From: Terrabacter sp. Root85
GTDB taxonomy: Bacteria > Actinomycetota > Actinomycetes > Actinomycetales > Dermatophilaceae
Direction of reading: 5' to 3'
NCBI RefSeq assembly: GCF_001429185.1
Contig: NZ_LMIW01000011.1
Location: 124,001 to 188,000 of the forward strand
Length of the DNA: 64,000 nucleotides
Position 1 is the stretch's first letter, and every line of letters starts with the position of its first letter. A program made the translations under genes and the position numbers. Of the stretch, positions 27,101-35,393 are shown piece by piece. The notes under the pieces are model-generated. The model was not told the DNA's origin. It searched no databases and was given only the letters and a program-made list of their open reading frames with translations.

Positions 27101-27139
27101 GGACGTTCTGGGCTCAGGTGCTCACGAGGCCGGCCGGCG

Positions 27140-27874
27140 TCACGTCGCCGCCTGGTAGCCGATGACGGCGAGCGTCACCGCCACGAAGTGAGTGAGGAAG
27201 CCGCCGAGGGTGAAGGCGTGGAAGACCTCGTGGAACCCGAACCACCGCGGCCACGGGTTGGGCCGCTTCGTGCCGTAGACGATGCCGCCGGCGGTGTACA
27301 TGAGGCCGCCGAGGCCGATGAGCGAGCCGATGAGCGGGCCACCCTCGCGCCAGAACGGCACGACGTAGAAGATGGCGGCCCAGCCGAGCGCGAGGTAGAG
27401 CGCCGTGTAGAGCCAGCGCGGGGCGCCGACCCAGAAGACCCGGAAGAGGACGCCGGCGATGGCGCCGCCCCAGATGACGAGGAGCAGCAGCCGGGCCTGG
27501 TCGGCCGGCAGGAGCGTCACGGCGAACGGCGTGTAGGTGCCCGCGATGATGAGGTAGATGTTCGAGTGGTCGAACCGCTTGAGCAGGCCCGACATCTTCG
27601 GGCCCCACGTGCCGCGGTGGTAGACGGCCGAGACCCCGAAGAGCAGGGCGGCGCTGATCGTGAAGACGATCGAGGCAGTGCGCACGGACCCGGGCTCGGA
27701 GACGAGCACGAGGACCAGGCCGCCGATGAGGGCGACGGGGAACATGGCGAGGTGCAGCCAGCCGCGCAGGCGGGGCTTGACGATCGCGACGAGGTCGGCG
27801 ACGGGGGTGCCCGACGGGTCCTCGGTGCTGGGGTCAGGGCTGTGGCCAGCGGTGGGCTCGGGGGTGCTGCTCAT
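27140..27874 (-). CDS. trhA: Hemolysin III / TrhA-family membrane protein
   Basis: 244 residues, about seven membrane helices, PAQR-like superfamily. Metal-binding hallmarks: SAVYHRG, KRFDHSNIYLIIAGTYTPF and GFHEVFHAFT. Bacterial TrhA proteins affect membrane lipid and fatty-acid balance; the hemolysin name is historical. An N-terminal 25-residue Pro/Ser-rich leader precedes the first helix. Its promoter region has a 35-bp inverted repeat, suggesting repressor control. The M. tuberculosis orthologue Rv1085c has the same orientation beside uppS (Rv1086). Confidence 0.92.
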   Translation of the reverse strand: MSSTPEPTAGHSPDPSTEDPSGTPVADLVAIVKPRLRGWLHLAMFPVALIGGLVLVLVSEPGSVRTASIVFTISAALLFGVSAVYHRGTWGPKMSGLLKRFDHSNIYLIIAGTYTPFAVTLLPADQARLLLLVIWGGAIAGVLFRVFWVGAPRWLYTALYLALGWAAIFYVVPFWREGGPLIGSLIGLGGLMYTAGGIVYGTKRPNPWPRWFGFHEVFHAFTLGGFLTHFVAVTLAVIGYQAAT

Positions 27875-27885
27875 CGCCCCACTGT

Positions 27886-27920
27886 AACCTACGCAACCGT
27901 AAGTTACGGCAACGTAGGTT
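27886..27920. promoter_or_regulatory. 35-bp inverted repeat operator between trhA and uppS
   Basis: Outer arms AACCTACG (27886-27893) and CGTAGGTT (27913-27920) enclose CCGTAA-G-TTACGG (27897-27909), symmetric about 27903 with 14 of 17 pairs matching. On the minus strand it includes TAGGTT, a fitting -10, starting 11 nt before the trhA ATG. Such spaced dyads are typical of TetR-type repressors; the regulator is not in the window. Confidence 0.55.
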
Positions 27921-28115
27921 CAAGGATTCCTGAGTGCCCCGGGCCCCCGACCACCTCCACGAGACCCTCACGAGGTCGTCACCAAAGCCTCGCGACGACT
28001 CCCGCCCGACCGCCTCGGCACGCCGATGGGCGAGCGGTACGGTGGGACCGCGGCCCGCTCGGGGCTGCCCAGACCGTGACCGGCGATGACACGAGCGAGT
28101 CGACGAGGAGGCCCC

Positions 28116-28877
28116 GTGGGGTGGCGCGATGTGGTCTACGGCGCGTACGAGCGCCGAGTCCTCAAGGACCTCCCCAAGGAGGCGCTCCCGCGGCACGTCG
28201 CCGTCATGCTCGACGGCAACCGGAGGTGGGCCAAGGCCCGCGGCGCCGGCACGGCCAGCGGCCACCAGGCCGGGGCCGACAAGATCGAGGAGCTGCTCGA
28301 GTGGTGCCGCGAGGCCGGCGTCGAGTACGTCACCCTCTGGCTGCTCTCGACGGACAACCTGAGCCGCGCCGAGGAGGAGCTCGCCCCGCTCCTCAAGATC
28401 ATCGAGACTGCCGTCGCCGACCTCGCGGAGTCGGGGCACTGGCACCTCAAGATCGTCGGCGCCCTCGAGCTCCTGCCGCCCGAGACGGCCGCGAGCCTCA
28501 GCGCGTCGGCCGAGCGCACCCAGGACGTCGACGGGATGATCGTCAACGTCGCCGTCGGCTACGGCGGACGCCGCGAGATCGCCGACGCCGTGCGCGACCT
28601 GCTGCTCGCGCGGGCCGCTGACGGTGAGACCATCGAGCAGATCGCCGCGGAGCTCACGGTCGAGGACATCGCCGAGCACCTCTACACCAAGGGCCAGCCC
28701 GATCCCGACCTCGTCATCCGCACGTCGGGCGAGCAGCGGCTCGGTGGCTTCCTGCTGTGGCAGAGCGCGACGTCGGAGTTCTACTTCTGCGAGGCCTACT
28801 GGCCCGACTTTCGCCACGTCGACTTCCTCCGCGCGCTCAGGGCGTATGCCGGCCGGCACCGTCGCTTCGGCGGCTGA
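28116..28877 (+). CDS. uppS: Cis-prenyltransferase (isoprenyl diphosphate synthase)
   Basis: 253 residues. The catalytic segment HVAVMLDGNRRWAK (Asp33 for the diphosphate) and the C-terminal RTSGEQRLGGFLLWQSATSEFYF are UPP-synthase family signatures. It condenses isopentenyl diphosphate with Z geometry to make the lipid carrier for peptidoglycan and glycopolymers, or a shorter Z-prenyl product as in Rv1086. The GTG at 28116 is preferred: GAGGAGG lies 4 nt upstream and the family begins GWRDVVYGAYERR. An ATG at 28086 would add ten residues. Chain length cannot be read here. Confidence 0.92.
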   Translation: MGWRDVVYGAYERRVLKDLPKEALPRHVAVMLDGNRRWAKARGAGTASGHQAGADKIEELLEWCREAGVEYVTLWLLSTDNLSRAEEELAPLLKIIETAVADLAESGHWHLKIVGALELLPPETAASLSASAERTQDVDGMIVNVAVGYGGRREIADAVRDLLLARAADGETIEQIAAELTVEDIAEHLYTKGQPDPDLVIRTSGEQRLGGFLLWQSATSEFYFCEAYWPDFRHVDFLRALRAYAGRHRRFGG

Positions 28878-28951
28878 CCGGCCGCTCGACCGACTATCGG
28901 CCGACCGCTCGGCCGACCACCGGCGGTCCTGCTGCGACACGCCGCAGCCGT

Positions 28952-28995
28952 GGGGAGTCCTCCCCATTGTCCGGGTTGGCGCGGTTGCGTAGGTT
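28952..28995 (+). promoter_or_regulatory. Promoter with adjacent palindrome for the WXG module
   Basis: TTGTCC (28967-28972), a 17-bp spacer and TAGGTT (28990-28995) make a good sigma-70-type promoter. The palindrome GGGGAG-TC-CTCCCC (28952-28965) abuts the -35 and may be an operator. The leader to the ATG at 29091 is about 90 nt. Confidence 0.55.
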
Positions 28996-29090
28996 GCGGG
29001 TGGGCCGAGACGCCGGGGCATGCACAGCGGCTCCGAGCCGGCCGGCACGAGCACGACGAACACGGCGACGACGTCAGGGGAGTACGAGAG

Positions 29091-30020
29091 ATGGCGATCT
29101 ACAAGAAGGGTGCCGACCCGGTGGCCCTGCGGGCGTCGGCCGAGCGCTTCACCGGGCACGCCCGTGAGTGCGACACCCTCAAGGGAGAGGCGAGCCGTGC
29201 GGTCCACGCCCTCAAGGGCCAGTGGGGCGGCGCCGACCTCGACCACCTGATGGACCGCTGGCCGCCGGTCGAGGCGCAGCTGACCCAGTTCGGCACCGAC
29301 CTCGGCAAGCTCGCCGAGGCGCTGCGCCGCAACGCCGGCGCCCAGGACAGCACGAGCGGCCAGGGTGGCTCCGGCTCGGGCGGGGGACCCGGCGCGTCCG
29401 GTGGCAGCGGCGGTGACGGTGGCATCCCGGGCTACGACCTGCTCAAGTCGCTGTGGACCCCGATCAAGGGCCTCGGCACGGCCGTCGGCCTGCTCGGCAC
29501 GGGCATGAAGATCAAGAACTTCCTCTCCAACCTCGGCAGCTGGGACCGCGCGACGGGCCTGTTCGCCAACCTCAAGAACGCGTGGAGCACCGGCCGGCTC
29601 GCCGAGTTCGGCGACGCGCTCAACCCGAAGAACTGGAGCACCCTCTCGCGCTTCATGCCGTCGCTCGCCGAGGGCGGAGCGTTGGCCCGCACGCTCGGCA
29701 CCGTCGGCAAGGCGCTGGGCCCGATCGGTGTGGCCTTCGGTGGCTTCACCGTGGCCAACGACATCTCCGAGGGCAACTACGGCCGTGCCGGCTACGACTC
29801 CGTCATGACGGGCCTCGGTGCCGCGGCGCTCATGACGCCGCCCCCAGTCGACGTCGTCTGCGGCATCGCCGCCGGCGGCATGGCGGTCGGCCAGCTCGTC
29901 TACGACAACTGGGACACGATCACCGACTTCACCGGTGACGCCGTCGACGCCGTCGGCGACTTCGCCTCCGACGCCGGCGACGCGATCGGCGACCTCGCCG
30001 ACAAGGCGTGGCCGTTCTGA
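29091..30020 (+). CDS. WXG100-like protein with hydrophobic C-terminal domain (putative T7SS substrate)
   Basis: 309 residues. Residues 1-95 are helical, with a WGG turn at 45-47 (ALKGQWGGADLDHLMDRW), like the WXG100 helical hairpin of type VII substrates. A Gly/Ser linker (about 98-117) leads to about 190 residues rich in Gly and Ala, including GPIGVAFGGFTVANDISEGNYGRAGYDSVMTGLGAAALMTPPPVDVVCG, a pattern met in pore-forming or carrier regions of polymorphic toxins. The tail is DAVGDFASDAGDAIGDLADKAWPF. This fusion layout suggests an exported effector or surface protein; no EccC ATPase or immunity gene is in view. Start ATG follows GAGAG. Confidence 0.7.
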   Translation: MAIYKKGADPVALRASAERFTGHARECDTLKGEASRAVHALKGQWGGADLDHLMDRWPPVEAQLTQFGTDLGKLAEALRRNAGAQDSTSGQGGSGSGGGPGASGGSGGDGGIPGYDLLKSLWTPIKGLGTAVGLLGTGMKIKNFLSNLGSWDRATGLFANLKNAWSTGRLAEFGDALNPKNWSTLSRFMPSLAEGGALARTLGTVGKALGPIGVAFGGFTVANDISEGNYGRAGYDSVMTGLGAAALMTPPPVDVVCGIAAGGMAVGQLVYDNWDTITDFTGDAVDAVGDFASDAGDAIGDLADKAWPF

Positions 30021-30146
30021 CCGGTCCCGTGGGCCCCGGGAGGCGAAACCCCCGGGCACCCGGCATCGTTGACGTGACGACAGGGCCCCCGCGCCGACCG
30101 CACGACCATCCCGCGAACGACACACGGACCACGACCGAGGAGAACC

Positions 30147-30818
30147 ATGGCTGACCCGATGAAGGGCACCCCGCTCGAGGGTTTCGAGCTCCCCGAGGAC
30201 GTCTTCGGGCTGGGAGCCGCCGAGCTCGCCTACCTGATGGCCCGCCACGAGACCCCGGCCGGTGAGCGCTCACGCCGCCTGCTCATGCTCGACCCCCGTG
30301 CGGCCGACGACGCCGCCCTGCTCGCCGGCGCCTCGAGCCTCGCGTCGCGCGGCTGGCTCACGGTCAGCGACGACGGCACGCCGCAGTCGCGCTCGAACGC
30401 CGCCCTCGTCGAGTACGCCGTGGGCGCGGCCACGCGGTGGACGCGCATCGGGCTCGTGGGTGAGAACGTCAGCCAGGCCGACTTCGCGATCCTCGTCGAG
30501 TCCGACACCGTGATCGCCCTGATGCAGCCGCGCCAGCTCGCATCGTGGTTCATCCGCCTCGGCGAGCGCGACGGCAACACCGGTGCCCTCGTGACCGGGC
30601 TCGTGCGCGAGCGGTTCGCGGCGAACGCCGAGTCCGGCGTCTTCCTCGAGGTGCAGACCCTCGAGGGCAGCACCAACCTCGCGATCCGCCGCTCCGGCAC
30701 CGACTTCGAGGCGCTCACCGACGTCGCCGGGCCGGGCACCGGCACGGGCGGGGTCGTCGACGCCGAGGGGCTCCAGGCTGCCGTGTCCGCCCTCTACACC
30801 GAGAAGGTCGACGCATGA
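30147..30818 (+). CDS. Putative EspG-like chaperone of the WXG module
   Basis: 223 residues, soluble, mixed alpha/beta, no signal peptide or membrane helix. The pattern (FELPEDVFGLGAAELAYLMAR near the start, long central strands such as VGENVSQADFAILVESDTVIALMQ, and SGVFLEVQTLEGSTNLAIRRSG) is reminiscent of EspG-type type VII chaperones, but I assign that only tentatively. It begins 126 nt after the WXG gene, preceded by GAGGAG, and its stop overlaps the next start. Co-conservation with the WXG gene would strengthen the call. Confidence 0.5.
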   Translation: MADPMKGTPLEGFELPEDVFGLGAAELAYLMARHETPAGERSRRLLMLDPRAADDAALLAGASSLASRGWLTVSDDGTPQSRSNAALVEYAVGAATRWTRIGLVGENVSQADFAILVESDTVIALMQPRQLASWFIRLGERDGNTGALVTGLVRERFAANAESGVFLEVQTLEGSTNLAIRRSGTDFEALTDVAGPGTGTGGVVDAEGLQAAVSALYTEKVDA

Positions 30819-31153
30819 GCGCCCCGACGCCCCGCCAGGCCGATCCGACCGGGCAGACCCCGCCGAAGGAGCCGTTCTCCTACGTCAGCCAGCAGCGCGG
30901 GCTGCTCACGCTCAAGATCCGTGAGCCCGCGCTCATGTTCGTCTTCTTCCTCGCCTTCACGGTCGTCGGCGTCATCTTCTTCTCCATGGTCAAGAAGGGC
31001 GCCGACCAGGGCGCCGAGGGCGCCATGGGCGTCGCCTACCTCATCCTCGCGATCTTCGGCGGCCTCGGCGTCATCGGCATGGCCATCGCCGCCGTGCGCT
31101 GGCGCTGGAAGCGTGAGTACGTCCGCGTCATGGGCCGTTCTCCCTGGGCCTGA
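30815..31153 (+). CDS. Two-helix membrane protein of the WXG module
   Basis: 112 residues. Two membrane helices (about 45-62 and 73-92) joined by a short loop ([12 protein letters not shown]), with a Pro-rich cytoplasmic N-terminus and a basic C-terminus ([18 protein letters not shown]). The start overlaps the previous stop (ATGA), so its product is probably made with the chaperone-like protein. It might anchor or escort the WXG protein at the membrane (inference). No family recognised. Confidence 0.7.
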   Translation: MSAPTPRQADPTGQTPPKEPFSYVSQQRGLLTLKIREPALMFVFFLAFTVVGVIFFSMVKKGADQGAEGAMGVAYLILAIFGGLGVIGMAIAAVRWRWKREYVRVMGRSPWA

Positions 31154-31372
31154 CGCCCCGTCGCGCCGACCTTGGCGCGAGCACCCGAGTGCGCCGCCTC
31201 GCCGTCGGTCCCGGTCCACCACCGGGGCCGGCGGCGACCGGTGTGTTACGCCCACGTGAACACTCCGGCGACACGACGACACGACGTCACTCAATCCCCG
31301 TCGCCGTCGCCTCCGGGTCGTACCGTCGTCCCAACGGCCGACACCCGTCGGGCGTTGCCAGGAGGCCCACCC
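31154..31372. other. Non-coding stretch upstream of phoH2
   Basis: Together with the following small ORF and spacer (to 31485) this 332-bp interval lies between the WXG module and phoH2. A TANNNT hexamer TACCGT (31321-31326) could be the -10 for the small ORF/phoH2 message. An in-frame extension of the small ORF back to a TTG at 31172 exists but has no ribosome site I can see. No RNA gene recognised. Confidence 0.4.
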
Positions 31373-31453
31373 ATGGAGCGATCGCTCAGGACGGAGGGTC
31401 GGGCAGTGCGCCACCCTCTGGTGGTCACCGCCCGGCATCTCGGGAGCGATTAG
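31373..31453 (+). CDS. Small ORF (26 aa) upstream of phoH2, possible leader or PhoAT-like
   Basis: An ATG with a perfect AGGAGG (31360-31365) 7 nt upstream opens a 26-codon ORF ([16 protein letters not shown]...ARHLGSD) that ends 32 nt before phoH2. It is basic and has no membrane segment. In mycobacteria phoH2 is expressed with an upstream small gene (phoAT) described as its antitoxin partner; position suggests an analogous role but similarity cannot be shown here. A hairpin GGCGCGC/GCGCGCC (31453-31469) starts at its stop codon, so a regulatory leader peptide is the other option. Confidence 0.4.
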   Translation: MERSLRTEGRAVRHPLVVTARHLGSD

Positions 31454-31485
31454 GCGCGCGACGCGCGCCGCGTAGGGAGTGGCAC

Positions 31486-32898
31486 ATGGCTCGTACGACC
31501 CGTCAGGTCACGTCGGACCCCGCCAGCACGAACACCAAGCCGGCCGCGGCCTCCACACGCGCCACGACTCGCGCCTCCACGCGCACGACGGCCCGCGAAC
31601 GCGAGCCCGAGCACAAGACGTACGTCCTCGACACGTCGGTGCTCCTGTCCGATCCCCGGGCCATGCTCCGCTTCGCCGAGCACGAGGTCGTGCTGCCGGT
31701 CGTCGTGGTGACCGAGCTCGAGGGCAAGCGACACCACCCCGAGCTCGGCTACTTCGCCCGCCAGGCCCTGCGCCTGCTCGACGACCTGCGCGTCAGCGAG
31801 GGCCGCCTCGACAAGCCGGTCGCCGTCGGCACCGACGGCGGCACCCTGCGCGTCGAGCTCAACCACACCGACCCGTCCTCGCTGCCGGCGGGCTTCCGCC
31901 TCGGCGACAACGACACCCGGATCCTCGCGGTGGCCCGCAACCTCGCCAACGAGGGCGCCGACGTCACCATCGTGTCCAAGGACCTCCCGATGCGCGTCAA
32001 GGCCTCGGCCTGCGGTCTCGAGGCGGAGGAGTACCGCCACGAGCAGGGCATCGACTCGGGCTGGACCGGGCTGCAGGAGCTCGAGGTCAGCAGCGAGGAG
32101 CTCGACCAGCTCTACGACCGTGGCCGCGTCGAGCACGCCGGCGCCGCCGAGCTGCCGTGCCACACCGGTCTCGTCCTGCTCTCGCCGCGGGGAAGCGGCC
32201 TGGGGCGGGTCGGCGCCGACAAGCAGATCCGGCTCGTGCGCGGTGACCGTGACGCGTTCGGCCTGCACGGCCGCAGCGCCGAGCAGCGGATCGCCCTCGA
32301 CCTGCTCCTCGACCCCGACGTGGGCATCGTCAGCCTCGGCGGCCGGGCCGGCACCGGCAAGTCGGCCCTGGCGCTCTGTGCGGGCCTCGAGTCGGTCATG
32401 GAGCGCCGGGCCCAGCGCAAGGTCCTCGTCTTCCGCCCGCTCTTCGCCGTCGGTGGCCAGGAGCTCGGCTACCTGCCCGGCACTGAGCAGGAGAAGATGA
32501 ACCCGTGGGGCCAGGCGGTCTTCGACACCCTGGGGGCGCTCGTCTCGACGGAGGTCGTCGAGGAGATCATGGACCGCGGCCTGCTCGAGGTCCTGCCGCT
32601 GACGCACATCCGCGGACGCTCGCTCCACGACGCGTTCGTCATCGTCGACGAGGCCCAGTCGCTCGAGCGCAACGTGCTCCTCACCGTCCTGTCGCGCATC
32701 GGCCAGAACAGCAAGGTCGTGCTCACCCACGACGTGGCCCAGCGGGACAACCTGCGCGTCGGACGGCACGACGGCGTGGCCGCCGTCATCGAGAAGCTCA
32801 AGGGGCACCCGCTCTTCGCCCACGTCACGCTGACGCGAAGCGAGCGCAGCCCGATCGCGGCGCTCGTCACCGACATGCTCGAAGGTCTCGAGATGTGA
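31486..32898 (+). CDS. phoH2: PIN-domain/PhoH ATPase fusion PhoH2
   Basis: 470 residues. After a Thr/Ala/Arg-rich leader, a PIN nuclease domain begins at [13 protein letters not shown] (Asp49) and runs to about 170, with acidic residues in [11 protein letters not shown] and [11 protein letters not shown]. The PhoH ATPase domain has Walker [14 protein letters not shown] (about 285-297) and Walker [13 protein letters not shown] (about 383). Mycobacterial PhoH2 is an ATP-dependent RNA helicase/ribonuclease. GGGAG precedes the ATG. Its 3' end overlaps a Crp-like site that may serve the next gene. Confidence 0.94.
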   Translation: MARTTRQVTSDPASTNTKPAAASTRATTRASTRTTAREREPEHKTYVLDTSVLLSDPRAMLRFAEHEVVLPVVVVTELEGKRHHPELGYFARQALRLLDDLRVSEGRLDKPVAVGTDGGTLRVELNHTDPSSLPAGFRLGDNDTRILAVARNLANEGADVTIVSKDLPMRVKASACGLEAEEYRHEQGIDSGWTGLQELEVSSEELDQLYDRGRVEHAGAAELPCHTGLVLLSPRGSGLGRVGADKQIRLVRGDRDAFGLHGRSAEQRIALDLLLDPDVGIVSLGGRAGTGKSALALCAGLESVMERRAQRKVLVFRPLFAVGGQELGYLPGTEQEKMNPWGQAVFDTLGALVSTEVVEEIMDRGLLEVLPLTHIRGRSLHDAFVIVDEAQSLERNVLLTVLSRIGQNSKVVLTHDVAQRDNLRVGRHDGVAAVIEKLKGHPLFAHVTLTRSERSPIAALVTDMLEGLEM

Positions 32899-32909
32899 CC
32901 TGAGTCACA
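32894..32909 (+). promoter_or_regulatory. Crp/GlxR-type operator
   Basis: TGTGA (32894-32898), 6 nt, TCACA (32905-32909): a perfect match to the cAMP-receptor-protein consensus TGTGA-N6-TCACA, overlapping the phoH2 stop codon. It lies about 286 bp upstream of the lysozyme-like gene. Confidence 0.5.
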
Positions 32910-32922
32910 GACCGCACGGCGC

Positions 32923-32945
32923 TCCCCGAGCACGCGGCTCGGGGA
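32923..32945 (+). terminator. Terminator hairpin after phoH2
   Basis: TCCCCGAGC (32923-32931) pairs with GCTCGGGGA (32937-32945), 9 bp with a 5-nt loop, 25 nt after the phoH2 stop. Confidence 0.6.
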
Positions 32946-33194
32946 CGCTGTGCGCTGGGCCACTCGCCACGACCCTTGGAACACCCCTCGACGGTGAACG
33001 CCGACTTGCCCCGCGGGGCGGTCGAATGGCACCGTGTGAGGTTGAAAGATCTCGGAACGGTAACGCTCGCCTCGGGGTGTGAGCGCAACCGGCCGGGTCA
33101 CCACCACACGTCGGGCGCAGCCGTCGACGGGCCAGCGCCCGCAGACGCACGCGCCAGGCACACCCCTCGACACAGGAAGGCGTGACGTCTGTTC

Positions 33195-34232
33195 ATGGCA
33201 CGGTATGAAGGCCGGCACCGCAACGCACCGGCTCCCTCGACCGCTCCGCGCCCGAACCCCGCCACACCCTCGGCTCGGTCCGGCCGCGTCCACCCCGAGA
33301 CGGCTCCGGACGTCCCCCGCAGCCCCCGTTCGGTGAGCCACGGCTCGACCGGTGCGGCAGTCGCGTCAGGTGCTTCAGGCGCCGAGGGTGCGACCCAGGG
33401 GGCCCGGCGGGCCTTCGACCCGACGCGTGCCATCCCCGTCACCCCGGCCGCTGACCGCGCCGCCTCCAAGAGCGCTGCAGGCCCCGACGCCCGCCGCTCG
33501 TCGGCTCAGCCGCACGGAACGCGCAGCAGCCGACACCACAAGCCCTCGGCGCGCCAGCGTCACGTCGGCCGACCGATCCTCGCAGGAGCGCTCGCCCTCG
33601 GTCTCGGCGCCTCCGGGTTCGCCTACGCCAAGGCCACGAACCTCATCGGCGCCGACGCGGCCGCCTTCGTCGTCGGCAGTGGCGTCGTCGCCCAGACCGA
33701 CGAGCTGGCCCGCGCCTCGACGGTCGACACGACCTACCGCGCCGCCGCCTCCGTCTCGCGCAACGAGCGCCGCACCGCCATCGCGGCCACCGGCCTGCGC
33801 ACGGCCAAGGAGCTCGAGGCCAAGAAGAAGAAGGAAGCCGCCAAGCAGGCCGTGCTGGCCCGCGAGGAGGCGGCCAAGGCCGAGCGCGCCAAGGAGCGCC
33901 AGCGCGCCATCGACAACGCCAAGGACGACCCGCAGGCCGCGGCCCGCGTCCTCATGGCCGACCACGGCTGGACGAGCGACGCGCAGTACAACTGCCTCGT
34001 CAACCTCTGGACCGGCGAGAGCGACTGGCGCTGGTTCGCCGAGAACCCCAGCTCCGGCGCGTACGGCATCCCGCAGTCCCTGCCCGCCCGCAAGATGTCG
34101 CAGTTCGGTGCCGACTACCGCACCAACCCGCTGACCCAGATCAAGTGGGGTCTCTGGTACATCGAGATGTCCTACGGCAACCCGTGCAACGCCTGGTCCA
34201 CGTGGCAGGCGCGCTCGCCGCACTGGTACTGA
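33195..34232 (+). CDS. Exported lysozyme-like (transglycosylase/APF-type) cell-wall protein
   Basis: 345 residues. A long Pro/Ser/Arg-rich cytoplasmic leader (1-120), one membrane helix or late signal (HVGRPILAGALALGLGASGFAYAKA, about 123-148), an Ala/Lys/Glu coiled segment (about 200-250) and a C-terminal domain of about 85 residues with WTGESDWRW, NPSSGAYGIPQSLPARKM and NPLTQIKWGLWYIEMSYGNPC..AW. That domain is typical of transglycosylase-like/APF proteins; the Glu in GESDW is the expected catalytic acid. It probably acts on peptidoglycan at the surface. About 300 bp upstream hold a terminator, a Crp-like site and a possible promoter (TTGAAA near 33044). Confidence 0.85.
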   Translation: MARYEGRHRNAPAPSTAPRPNPATPSARSGRVHPETAPDVPRSPRSVSHGSTGAAVASGASGAEGATQGARRAFDPTRAIPVTPAADRAASKSAAGPDARRSSAQPHGTRSSRHHKPSARQRHVGRPILAGALALGLGASGFAYAKATNLIGADAAAFVVGSGVVAQTDELARASTVDTTYRAAASVSRNERRTAIAATGLRTAKELEAKKKKEAAKQAVLAREEAAKAERAKERQRAIDNAKDDPQAAARVLMADHGWTSDAQYNCLVNLWTGESDWRWFAENPSSGAYGIPQSLPARKMSQFGADYRTNPLTQIKWGLWYIEMSYGNPCNAWSTWQARSPHWY

Positions 34233-34243
34233 CCTGACCGAGG

Positions 34244-34292
34244 CGTATGCCGTGTGGCCGGCTCCCAGCGGGAGCCCGCCGCACGGCATACG
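34244..34292. terminator. Large bidirectional hairpin built from paired GTATGCCG copies
   Basis: The arms GTATGCCGTG (34245-34254) and CACGGCATAC (34282-34291) continue into GGC/GCC and GGCTCCC/GGGAGCC (34260-34266, 34270-34276). Only one mismatch and one G-T pair interrupt about 21 bp; the loop is 3 nt. It lies between the stops of two convergent genes, 12 nt after the lysozyme-like gene. Confidence 0.85.
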
Positions 34293-34337
34293 TGCGTCGT
34301 GGGCAGGGTGGCCCGAGGCTGCGGCGCAGGCCGTCGG

Positions 34338-35330
34338 TCAGATCTTGCGGAGCCGCACCCGGCGGACCTCGTGGTTGTCGCCCTTGGACAGCACGAGGCT
34401 CGCCCGTGAGCGCGTCGGGAGGATGTTCTCGACGAGGTTCGGGCCGTTGATCTCGCGCCAGATCCGGTTGGCGGTCGCGACGGCCTCGTCGTCGGACAGC
34501 ACGGCATACCGGTGGAAGTACGAGTCGGGGTCCGAGAACGCCGTCTCGCGCAGGCGCAGGAAGCGTTCGACGTACCACTTGCGCACGTCGTCGACCCACG
34601 CGTCGACGTAGACCGAGAAGTCGAAGAAGTCACTGACCGCGAGACCGGTCCCCCGCACGGGGTGCACCTCCGGTGCCTGGAGCACGTTGAGGCCCTCGAC
34701 GATGAGCACGTCGGGTTGGCGCACGACGATGCGCTCGCCCGGGACGATGTCGTAGGTCAGGTGCGAGTAGACGGGGGCCGTGACCTCGGCCCGGCCGGAC
34801 TTGATCTCGGCGACGAAGCGGAGCAGGGCACGCCGGTCGTAGGACTCGGGGAAGCCCTTGCGCTGCAGGATGCCCCGGCGCTCGAGCTCGGCATTGGGGA
34901 AGAGGAAGCCGTCGGTCGTGACGAGCGCGACGCGCGGCGTGTCGGGCCAGCGGGCCAGCATCTCGCGCAGGATGCGGGCCGTCGTCGACTTGCCGACGGC
35001 GACCGAGCCCGCGACGCCGATGACGAACGGCGTCTTGGCCGGGCGCTCGCCGAGAAAGTCGCTCGTCACCTGGTGGAGCTGGCGGGTGGCCCCCACGTAG
35101 AAGTTGAGCAGGCGCGAGAGCGGGAGGTAGACCTCTTCGACCTCGTTGAGGTCGACGCGGTCACCGAGGCCGCGCAGTCGCGCGAGGTCGGCGTCGTCGA
35201 GGTTGAGCGGGTGGTTCTCGCGCAACCGGGACCACGCGGCCCGGTCGAACTCGACGTACGGCGACGGGATCGCGGTCCCGTTGCCGCCGTTCCCGCCGGT
35301 ACCGTTGGATGGCTCCGACACGAGCGACAT
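34338..35330 (-). CDS. coaA: Pantothenate kinase type I
   Basis: 330 residues, the usual size. P-loop GSVAVGKST at 108-116, then [33 protein letters not shown] and [11 protein letters not shown], all diagnostic of CoaA. It phosphorylates pantothenate, the first and controlling step of coenzyme A synthesis, in the cytoplasm. An N-terminal Gly/Asn-rich leader of about 20 residues precedes the fold. Start ATG at 35330; the gene is divergent from glmS with 63 nt between. Antisense frame extends far beyond the start but has no family content there. Confidence 0.96.
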   Translation of the reverse strand: MSLVSEPSNGTGGNGGNGTAIPSPYVEFDRAAWSRLRENHPLNLDDADLARLRGLGDRVDLNEVEEVYLPLSRLLNFYVGATRQLHQVTSDFLGERPAKTPFVIGVAGSVAVGKSTTARILREMLARWPDTPRVALVTTDGFLFPNAELERRGILQRKGFPESYDRRALLRFVAEIKSGRAEVTAPVYSHLTYDIVPGERIVVRQPDVLIVEGLNVLQAPEVHPVRGTGLAVSDFFDFSVYVDAWVDDVRKWYVERFLRLRETAFSDPDSYFHRYAVLSDDEAVATANRIWREINGPNLVENILPTRSRASLVLSKGDNHEVRRVRLRKI

Positions 35331-35380
35331 TCTTGCGGACGCCACAGCCGGGGGTGGCGTTGGGCCCCCGGACGGTCCCT

Positions 35381-35386
35381 TAGGCT
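35381..35386 (+). promoter_or_regulatory. -10 element, leaderless glmS transcript
   Basis: TAGGCT ends 7 nt before the glmS ATG, so the message should start at the codon. This leaves no room for a glmS ribozyme. Confidence 0.6.
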
Positions 35387-35393
35387 GGACCCC

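Noticed and set aside
32946-33194. ydaO-type c-di-AMP riboswitch before the lysozyme-like gene, as known for some actinobacterial cell-wall hydrolases
   Set aside because: I looked for the conserved blocks and could not find them convincingly. A covariance-model search (Rfam RF00379) would decide.
35331-35393. glmS ribozyme in front of glmS
   Set aside because: The -10 element lies 7 nt from the ATG and the gap to coaA is 63 bp, far too short for the ribozyme.
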